NCBI GenBank assembly: GCA_028723545.1
Contig: JAQYER010000108.1
Location: 1 to 19,969 of the forward strand
Reading direction: 5' to 3'
Source of the DNA: Caryophanales bacterium
Lineage (GTDB): Bacteria; Bacillota_I; Bacilli_A; RFN20; CAG-826
DNA length: 19,969 bases
Part shown: positions 14,141 through 19,969 of the stretch, piece by piece
How positions within the stretch are numbered: the stretch's first letter is position 1
Layout: the number at the start of each line of letters is the position of its first letter
Notes under the pieces: generated by a model
The model's input: the letters and a program-made list of their open reading frames with translations, nothing else
What the model was told of the DNA's origin: nothing
Databases searched by the model: none
Position numbers and translations under genes: made by a program

Positions 14141-16879
14141 TTATTTTGTATATAAATCAGCGTATCCGTTTCCGACTTCTTTTAAGAATTCTTGCCATTC
14201 AGAATCGTTATAATTGAATGTCATGAATCTAACTCCACCGTAACCGATTAAGCTAATGTATTTAGATGTTCCGTTTTCAACTTTAAATGATGTTAATGAA
14301 GTTGATGAACGAGATACAATTGGAATTGCTTCAAATCTATTTAAGACTCCAGCTTCAAGTCCACCTAAAATAGTGTTCTTTCTATCACGTTTTGCTTGAG
14401 TTTCTGGTGTATCATCTTCAGGAACAGTAATTGAAGTCATTTCTTTATACCAGTCATGGAATGATTTCTTTGTAGTTGTTCCGTCTTGATCATCATCAAT
14501 TTCAAGGAAGGCTTCGTCTTGATGTCCTTTGAAACCAAATTCACAAGTTTGTGTAAATTCAGCATCACAATAAACTTGCATTAAGTTATAAGGAGCAATA
14601 GCAGCACCACCCCAAATAGAGAAGATCATATCGTAATTACCATTTGAAGCAGATGTGTAATAGTCTTCGTCTTTTGTCATTGAAAGTTCGAAGTCAATAC
14701 CAGTAAATCCAGGAACTGAATTAGCTTGTTTGATTTTTTCAACAGCACGTTTGATAACGCCTGGATTATTGTCTGTTCCCCACCAATATTCGACTAATCT
14801 TTCATAAGCAGCTTTAGTGTTTTCAGATGTATTATCATAAACACGGAATTCAATAGCGATTGTATCACCATTATTGAGGTGTCCTTCTTTTGTTGAATTT
14901 AATTCAGCTTCAAGGCCTTTTTGGACATACCATGTTGCCATGTTGATGTTATATCCGCATGATTCTTCGCTTAAGGCAGAAACTATATAGTCTTCAGCAT
15001 ATGGGTTTCCACCTAATTCTTTGTATACAGCGTCATATACGCCTTTACCAGCTTCTGTATCACGATACATTTCACCTTTACGTACATTTGATAAATACAT
15101 ACGGTTTAATAATGATGTGAATGCTTCAGAACCAGCAGTTGCACGTGAAGCGAAATCGTTTCTATCGATAGCGAGTGATAAACCTTTACGGAAGTCTAGG
15201 TTTGTAAGAACTGTTTTATTGTCAGTTCCAGTTTGACGTTGTAATAAAGTTTTGTAATCTGTATTGAATGAAACTTTTTGAGTATATGATTCTGGAGTAA
15301 CAGTCTTACGTGAAGATAATCCGTATTTAGTCATATCTTGTTTTGTAAGTTCAATATCATCAAGATTACCTTTTTCAAATTCAAGAAGCGCAGTGTTGTG
15401 TTCTGGAATAATTGAAGTGTCAATTGCAGTCATTTGGAATTGATTGACGTGATGTCCATCTGTATATCCATACCATTTTTCATTCCTTTCCATAAGGATG
15501 TGTTTTCCTGATTGGAATTTAGTTAATTTGTATGGTCCATATGAAGCATAGTTTTCAACTTTATTTGAAGCGTATGTTGTTTGTTTTGAACCAGTTTGGA
15601 GAGTTGTTGTTAATTTATCATATAAATCAACTTTAACAATCCAGTTACCAGTTAATGAGAAGATGAGATCTAATTGACCAATTTGTTGAGTTAAATATAA
15701 ACGAATCTTGTATTCGTTAATTTTTTCAATACCTACTCCATCAAAGTCTTGTTTGTAATTGTTCTTAACCATCGCGAATAATGGATATTGCCAATACCAA
15801 GATTTTGAATTTCTTTGCCAAGTTGAGACAAGTGTTTGAAGGTCAGCTTTTAATGAATCTTCAGTATATAATTCATATGTGGTTTCATCTTCTGAAATCA
15901 TCTTTTGATCATATTTAGTACGCGCAAAGACTTTTTTATCAGTGAATTCACCAATCCAAATGTCATAATTGCACCATTCTTCGATGTCGACTTGGTCGAT
16001 TGTATCAAGGCCATGAACTTTTTCTGCCCATTCAGCAGCGTGATCACCTTTATCTTCTTCATATTTCCAAATGTAATAAGATATAGCGTCTTCAATACGT
16101 TTAGCAGCTAATTTAGCTTTATCAGAAGTGAAGTTATTAGGAGTGTTTCTTGTGATAGTATATAAAGATTCATCTCCTTGAGCACTATCACCAAATGGAG
16201 TAGAAGCCCATGATATTGGTTTAGCAATATTGATGTAATATTTTCCATCTTGAGCGAATGTTGCATCAGTATATTCACCAGATGAGTTATCAATATATTT
16301 ATAACATTCATCTAATGTTTTACGTCCTTGTTTGTAATATCTTTCAGCATTAGCAAGAACAACACCATTTGCGTACCATCCATCAGCGCGGTAGTTAACT
16401 AATGATGGGTTAAGAAGTCTTTCCATAGATTGGACATAAGTGTCCGCATTAATTGGAGTTCCATCTTCCCAGCATGCATTTGGATTTAAATCAATTTCCC
16501 AAACATATCCAGTATCTGGGTTACCGCGATATCCGTATTTGTCATATAAAGTTCCGTCATCATTAGAAAAAACTTCTTCAGTAACGTCTTTTGGACCAAC
16601 TGTTCCATTATCAACATCTTCTTGATTCCAAGCGGCCATTTCAGGAACTACTTCATAACCATCTTTACCATCCCAGGCAATGTCATATAAGCCGATTTCA
16701 GTAAAGGCAGGGATATAACTTTCGTCATTTGTTTCCCAGTCATGAGTGTTCCAGGTTTTAGGGTTAGTTGATAAGTATGTATTGTAAGTGTAACCTTTGC
16801 CAGCATCTTTATTACAGCCAACTAACGATAAGAGTGCTACACCGCTTAATACGAGTATTCCACATTTTTTTAGTTTCAT
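14141..16879 (-). CDS. oppA: Oligopeptide-binding lipoprotein OppA, enlarged
   Basis: Extracellular solute-binding protein that captures peptides and delivers them to OppBCDF. The signal peptide ends in lipobox LVGC with Cys22, so the mature protein is a lipid-anchored membrane protein. Family 5 binding-protein landmarks are WEDGTPINADTYVQSMERLL, YGPYKLTKFQSGKHILMERN and LTNLDFRKGLSLAIDRNDF, in the expected order. At 912 residues it is far longer than the usual 540-660; extra material appears in the first half (around residues 175-390) and near the C-terminus. The start MKLKKCG has AAAGGAG eight bases upstream; an upstream in-frame ATG covers the operator and is rejected. Promoter and palindromic operator lie at 16905-16945. 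The next gene divergently is a secreted metalloprotease, consistent with feeding on proteins. Confidence 0.95.
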   Translation of the reverse strand: MKLKKCGILVLSGVALLSLVGCNKDAGKGYTYNTYLSTNPKTWNTHDWETNDESYIPAFTEIGLYDIAWDGKDGYEVVPEMAAWNQEDVDNGTVGPKDVTEEVFSNDDGTLYDKYGYRGNPDTGYVWEIDLNPNACWEDGTPINADTYVQSMERLLNPSLVNYRADGWYANGVVLANAERYYKQGRKTLDECYKYIDNSSGEYTDATFAQDGKYYINIAKPISWASTPFGDSAQGDESLYTITRNTPNNFTSDKAKLAAKRIEDAISYYIWKYEEDKGDHAAEWAEKVHGLDTIDQVDIEEWCNYDIWIGEFTDKKVFARTKYDQKMISEDETTYELYTEDSLKADLQTLVSTWQRNSKSWYWQYPLFAMVKNNYKQDFDGVGIEKINEYKIRLYLTQQIGQLDLIFSLTGNWIVKVDLYDKLTTTLQTGSKQTTYASNKVENYASYGPYKLTKFQSGKHILMERNEKWYGYTDGHHVNQFQMTAIDTSIIPEHNTALLEFEKGNLDDIELTKQDMTKYGLSSRKTVTPESYTQKVSFNTDYKTLLQRQTGTDNKTVLTNLDFRKGLSLAIDRNDFASRATAGSEAFTSLLNRMYLSNVRKGEMYRDTEAGKGVYDAVYKELGGNPYAEDYIVSALSEESCGYNINMATWYVQKGLEAELNSTKEGHLNNGDTIAIEFRVYDNTSENTKAAYERLVEYWWGTDNNPGVIKRAVEKIKQANSVPGFTGIDFELSMTKDEDYYTSASNGNYDMIFSIWGGAAIAPYNLMQVYCDAEFTQTCEFGFKGHQDEAFLEIDDDQDGTTTKKSFHDWYKEMTSITVPEDDTPETQAKRDRKNTILGGLEAGVLNRFEAIPIVSRSSTSLTSFKVENGTSKYISLIGYGGVRFMTFNYNDSEWQEFLKEVGNGYADLYTK

Positions 16880-16904
16880 ATCAATTTCTCCTTTCATATA
16901 TAAT

Positions 16905-16931
16905 ATATGTGCGTATATTATATGCACGTAT
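16905..16931. promoter_or_regulatory. 27-bp palindromic operator centred on the oppA -10 box
   Basis: The sequence reads ATATGTGCGTATA-T-TATATGCACGTAT, with 11 of 13 opposed positions complementary and both exceptions G/T. Its centre (16918) lies inside TATAAT of the oppA promoter on the minus strand. This is what a repressor site for a symmetric dimer looks like. A further inverted pair TAGTTA-7-TAACTA lies at 16964-16982, between this and the protease gene. Confidence 0.6.
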
Positions 16932-16945
16932 GAATAACAATGCAA
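16917..16945 (-). promoter_or_regulatory. oppA promoter
   Basis: TTGCAT (16940-16945), a 17-base spacer and TATAAT (16917-16922). Transcription would start near 16910, giving a leader of about 30 bases that contains the AAAGGAG ribosome site of oppA. Unlike ung, the WbuB-like gene and the flippase, this is a conventional leadered unit. Confidence 0.78.
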
Positions 16946-17050
16946 ACAAAAAAATAATTAATTTAGTTAGCATAGTTAACTATTTTTATAAATTCTCTCG
17001 ATTAAATCAAAGATAAACAATATATTTGTTTGTTTTTTGTTTCTATTATG

Positions 17051-17056
17051 TATAAT
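17051..17056 (+). promoter_or_regulatory. -10 box of the metalloprotease gene
   Basis: Perfect TATAAT, 37 bases before the ATG. The -35 is unclear: TTGTTT occurs at 17026-17031 (19-base spacer) and 17030-17035 (15-base spacer), neither ideal. AAAGGAGGT follows downstream, seven bases before the ATG at 17094. Confidence 0.6.
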
Positions 17057-17093
17057 ATAAACACTGAATTTTTATACAAAGGAGGTCTTAACA

Positions 17094-18740
17094 ATGAAAA
17101 AATCACATACAGTAATTCCAGTTATGTTATTAGCGTTATTCCTCGCTGGTTGTAATTCATCAAGCAATACAACTCCAAGCGACACTACACCATCAACTGG
17201 AACAAGCACTTCTACAAGCACACAAACTTGGGAAGGCAAAACAAATGAAGACTTTGAATATGCTAAAACTACTTACACTGATTTAAGTGGACAAGAACAA
17301 CCATTAACAAGAAACACATTGTATTTGAATCAAAATGCTCCTCATCTTGATTCATTAGCACCAGAACCACACGTTATGATTGTTCCATTCGGTTTTACAG
17401 ATGAAAATCTTCAAGAAAAACAAACACCAGAAACAATCGAAAGAATGAGAAAAACATTCTTCGGAACACCTGAAGAACTTGCTGAAGTTGGAGGATGGGA
17501 ATCACTTGCAACTTATTATCAAAAATCAAGTTATGGAAAATCCAATTTCCAAGGGCAAGTCATTCCTTCATGGTGTGTATATGATGGTACCGCTGAACAA
17601 TTTAAATCAAAATATGGTGGAGGCCTTGGTGTTGGCGCGGCTGAATATGCTGCTAAATGGTATCGCACTGAATACGCAAAAGAAGGACATGGTTCTTTAG
17701 GGGCAGATGCACATCCATATTCATGGTTTGATTCTGATAAAGATGGATTCCTTGATCTTGTTTGGATTGTATATTCTCAACCAACAGGAACAACTAGTGA
17801 CTGGTGGGCATATGTTACATACACCAGCAACAGCTCAAACAAAATCACTCCAACCGTAAAAACACTTGGTTTTGCTTCAATTGACTGGATGAATAGCGGA
17901 TTTAATGGTTATGATCCACATACATTCATTCACGAAACTGGACACACATATGGTCTTGATGACTATTATGATTATAAGAACACTTGGACTCCAATGTGTG
18001 GAGTAGATATGATGGATCATAACTTAGGTGATCACAGCATGTATTCAAAATTCACATTAGGATGGACAAAACCATTAGTAGTAGATGATACAGCTCAAAT
18101 TACATTATATCCTGGCACTACTACTGGAGATTGCTTCATTATTCCATCACCAAATTATAATGGTACTGCCTTTGATGAATATATGATGTTTGAATTAATG
18201 GCGCCAGTCGGACTTGCTGAACAAGATTATATCAATGGATACACCGGCACAACTGGATTCGATGTTCCTGGAGTAAGAATTACTCACGTTGATGCTCGTG
18301 CATATAAAGCAAACACTGATAAATTCAATGGTGAAAATGTAGTTGAACCACAAAACTGTGTTGACTTAATTCTTGATAATACATATGGTGGAAGAATTAC
18401 TGAAAACGATTATTTCGAAACATCTTCTGGCGGTAAAAGTTATATGTACAATTATGGCTTAATGGTTTCAAATGGTAAAACATGGGAAAAAGGATTAAGC
18501 GTCGACAGTGGAGCGTTATTCAAAAAAGGTGCAAGATTTAATCTTGATGAAGGATCATCATGGGCACAAACAATGCCATCTGGATCAAATCTTTGGAATA
18601 AAGCTAAAGTTAATAACGGAAAATATAGCAATTACACTATCGATAAAACTTGTACATTTGATTACAGTATTCGTGTTGTAAGCATTGAAGAAGACGCAAC
18701 ATACGGATATAAAGCTGTTGTTCAAGTAACTAAAAGATAA
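17094..18740 (+). CDS. Secreted M6-family metalloprotease lipoprotein
   Basis: Zinc metalloprotease anchored outside the cell by lipid. It has 548 residues. The signal peptide ends LAGC with lipobox Cys20, followed by a Ser/Thr-rich linker to about residue 45. The catalytic motif is HETGHTYGLDD: His280, Glu281 and His284, with Gly287 and Asp290 completing the HExxHxxGxxD pattern of M6 (immune inhibitor A-like) proteases. DSDKDGFLD at 213-221 is the calcium-binding-like loop that often precedes it. PMCGVDMMDHN and YSKFTLGW after the active site, and GVRITHVDAR further on, are also M6 landmarks. A strong Shine-Dalgarno AAAGGAGGT sets the start. It is divergent from oppA, so a role in cutting proteins to peptides for Opp uptake is a reasonable inference. 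The substrate is unknown, and toxin-like action on host peptides cannot be excluded. Confidence 0.92.
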   Translation: MKKSHTVIPVMLLALFLAGCNSSSNTTPSDTTPSTGTSTSTSTQTWEGKTNEDFEYAKTTYTDLSGQEQPLTRNTLYLNQNAPHLDSLAPEPHVMIVPFGFTDENLQEKQTPETIERMRKTFFGTPEELAEVGGWESLATYYQKSSYGKSNFQGQVIPSWCVYDGTAEQFKSKYGGGLGVGAAEYAAKWYRTEYAKEGHGSLGADAHPYSWFDSDKDGFLDLVWIVYSQPTGTTSDWWAYVTYTSNSSNKITPTVKTLGFASIDWMNSGFNGYDPHTFIHETGHTYGLDDYYDYKNTWTPMCGVDMMDHNLGDHSMYSKFTLGWTKPLVVDDTAQITLYPGTTTGDCFIIPSPNYNGTAFDEYMMFELMAPVGLAEQDYINGYTGTTGFDVPGVRITHVDARAYKANTDKFNGENVVEPQNCVDLILDNTYGGRITENDYFETSSGGKSYMYNYGLMVSNGKTWEKGLSVDSGALFKKGARFNLDEGSSWAQTMPSGSNLWNKAKVNNGKYSNYTIDKTCTFDYSIRVVSIEEDATYGYKAVVQVTKR

Positions 18741-18751
18741 TTAACCAAAAT

Positions 18752-18809
18752 AAAAAGAGTCGTAAATATAGTCTAACTAAATGTTTCCTATATGATAACG
18801 GCTCTTTTA
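18752..18809. terminator. Bidirectional terminator between protease and lipoprotein genes
   Basis: AAAAGAGTCGT near 18753-18763 pairs with ACGGCTCTTTT near 18798-18808 (one G-U), and ATATAG/CTATAT closes the stem further. T-rich runs follow in both directions. It sits in the 72-base gap between the two convergent genes. Confidence 0.88.
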
Positions 18810-18812
18810 TTA

Positions 18813-19895
18813 TTATTTAATTATACTTCCGCCCCATTCCACTACTGAAAATCCAAAGCGATTGAATGGATATAATTGTTGTTCTTTAATGCTAGTTTCT
18901 TTGTCGACTTTTTTAATATGGATAATTGTTCTTAATATTGAATCGGGAGAAAATGAAAATGATAATGGGCATTCATTATTTCTTTCTTCTGTTTGTTCAA
19001 AATACACTAAAGAATGAATATTGTTTTCTAAAATAGGTAGCCAATACATAATAAATTCATCAGCTTCTTTATTGTTATATCCAAGATAATCTAGTTTTTC
19101 TTCTAAGAATTCGATCGAGTTATCTTTATTAACATAAAATCCTTCATCAAAATCACATTTATATTCGTTAATTTCATCAAAGTATAAACCATAATATTCA
19201 CGGTTAGAATCGCTGTTATTATTAGTGAATAACCCATTTTCTTTTAAATGAATATTCCAACCATCTTCATATTTTGGATATGTTGTTAATAATCTATTTG
19301 GATCATAATATTTAATTTCTAAATCCATTTCTTGAGTTGGGTAAAAATAGATAATAGGTTTTAATGTTAATACATCATCTATAAAATCGCCACTTTCTGA
19401 AACTTTATCTGTATATTTAATTGTTGGCTCCTTTTTCGTTCCATCAAGCAAAATATATGTAAATGCATATACGGAGTTAACGCTTTCTTCTCGACTAGTT
19501 AATGTATTTGACCAAACATTCAATCGATTAGATTTATAAACAACACTTGATATTTCTTTATCAATATTACAGGTATTTTTATATTCATCAACTAATATAA
19601 CAAGGCTTGAATCAGAAGATAAATTTTTTCTATATAAAAGAGAATAATATGGGTAATTTGGAAAAAAAGATTGAACCGATTCGTTAAATTGAGATAATTC
19701 ATCATTATCGGAAATATGTTTAGATTTATTGGTTAATCCTAATAATTTTTGATAATTATCATTATTTTTAAGATTAACAGTTATGTTATATGTTTCATAA
19801 TAACAATCAAATGTATCTTTATTAGGATCGGTTGCTGGAGAACAACTCGCTAATAAAGATAAAAGAATAAATAGTGAAGGAATTTTATATTTCAT
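18813..19895 (-). CDS. Lipoprotein of unknown function with a conserved-looking C-terminal domain
   Basis: A 360-residue protein with a lipoprotein signal peptide (lipobox LASC, Cys18), so it is expected on the outer face of the membrane. Residues 19-165 are not recognised. From about 178 the sequence runs LKPIIYFYPTQ, TTYPKYEDGWNIH (204-216), NREYYGLYF (231-239), FLEEKLDYLGYNNKEADEF (263-281), IMYWLPILE, and ends GFSVVEWGG. I recall very similar strings in uncharacterised Firmicutes and gut-bacterial proteins, often near the C-terminus, but know no function or family name. No catalytic motif is evident. The Shine-Dalgarno GAGGAG seven bases before the ATG fixes the start. It converges on the metalloprotease across a shared terminator; a functional link is possible but not shown. 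Confidence 0.85.
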   Translation of the reverse strand: MKYKIPSLFILLSLLASCSPATDPNKDTFDCYYETYNITVNLKNNDNYQKLLGLTNKSKHISDNDELSQFNESVQSFFPNYPYYSLLYRKNLSSDSSLVILVDEYKNTCNIDKEISSVVYKSNRLNVWSNTLTSREESVNSVYAFTYILLDGTKKEPTIKYTDKVSESGDFIDDVLTLKPIIYFYPTQEMDLEIKYYDPNRLLTTYPKYEDGWNIHLKENGLFTNNNSDSNREYYGLYFDEINEYKCDFDEGFYVNKDNSIEFLEEKLDYLGYNNKEADEFIMYWLPILENNIHSLVYFEQTEERNNECPLSFSFSPDSILRTIIHIKKVDKETSIKEQQLYPFNRFGFSVVEWGGSIIK

Positions 19896-19928
19896 AATTA
19901 CACTCCTCGATGAAATATTTGTATTATT

Positions 19929-19958
19929 ATTTTAAAAGAATAAATGCTTTTTTGTTAA
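19929..19958 (-). promoter_or_regulatory. Possible promoter of the unknown lipoprotein gene
   Basis: TTAACA (19953-19958), an 18-base spacer and TAAAAT (19929-19934). This would give a leader of about 25-30 bases including GAGGAG. The region is so AT-rich that other choices are possible. Confidence 0.35.
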
Positions 19959-19969
19959 AAATTATAATA

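Noticed and set aside
16880..16945. Longer start for oppA, adding 22 residues
   Set aside because: It would cover the -10 box and operator and would put a stretch before a normal lipoprotein signal peptide; the ATG at 16879 has a strong ribosome site.
1..19969. CRISPR array, tRNA or rRNA genes, toxin-antitoxin or phage genes
   Set aside because: I looked for regularly spaced repeats, tRNA-like cloverleaf sequence and typical small paired genes and saw none that could be supported.

Overview
The window comes from a very AT-rich, low-GC Gram-positive-type bacterium. It has Shine-Dalgarno sites of the AGGAGG type, lipoprotein signal peptides ending in lipobox cysteines, a TPP riboswitch with a transcription terminator, and an oligopeptide ABC transporter with enlarged subunits. 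UGA acts as a stop codon (for example at 3443-3445 and 4606-4608), which argues against a mycoplasma-type code. I infer a Bacilli or deep-branching Mollicutes-like gut lineage (RF39/Acholeplasma-like). No rRNA, tRNA, CRISPR array or intact mobile element is visible.

Layout. The left edge (1-240, minus) holds the start of an unidentified acidic protein. Next on the minus strand are ung (uracil-DNA glycosylase) and, directly downstream, a TPP riboswitch with an intrinsic terminator controlling a ThiT-type thiamine transporter that has an unexplained membrane extension at its N-terminus. From 2348 to 7587 lies a small cell-surface polysaccharide block: two translationally coupled GT-B glycosyltransferases (+), a WbuB-like glycosyltransferase (-) that overlaps them tail to tail, and a Wzx-type flippase (+). 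A 334-base gap before the flippase holds a 15-bp direct repeat that could be a worn insertion-sequence end, and an operator-like inverted repeat.

From 16879 down to 7650 (minus) is one opp operon, oppA-oppB-oppC-oppD-oppF plus a small DUF3899-like membrane protein. Four of the five Opp proteins are much larger than usual. Divergent from oppA is a secreted M6-family metalloprotease lipoprotein (17094-18740), and convergent with that is a lipoprotein of unknown function (18813-19895). Together the right half reads as a module for extracellular protein digestion and peptide uptake, which is an inference from gene content and adjacency.

The most notable signal is promoter architecture. Three transcription-unit-leading genes (ung, the WbuB-like transferase and the flippase) each have TATAAT exactly 7 bases before the ATG and no Shine-Dalgarno, so they are probably read from leaderless mRNAs. 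Operon-internal genes, oppA and the two other lipoprotein genes carry clear Shine-Dalgarno sites. A near-perfect 27-bp palindrome is centred on the oppA -10 box. I see no clearly new multi-gene system; the open points are the leaderless promoters, the enlarged Opp complex, the operators and the orphan domains.
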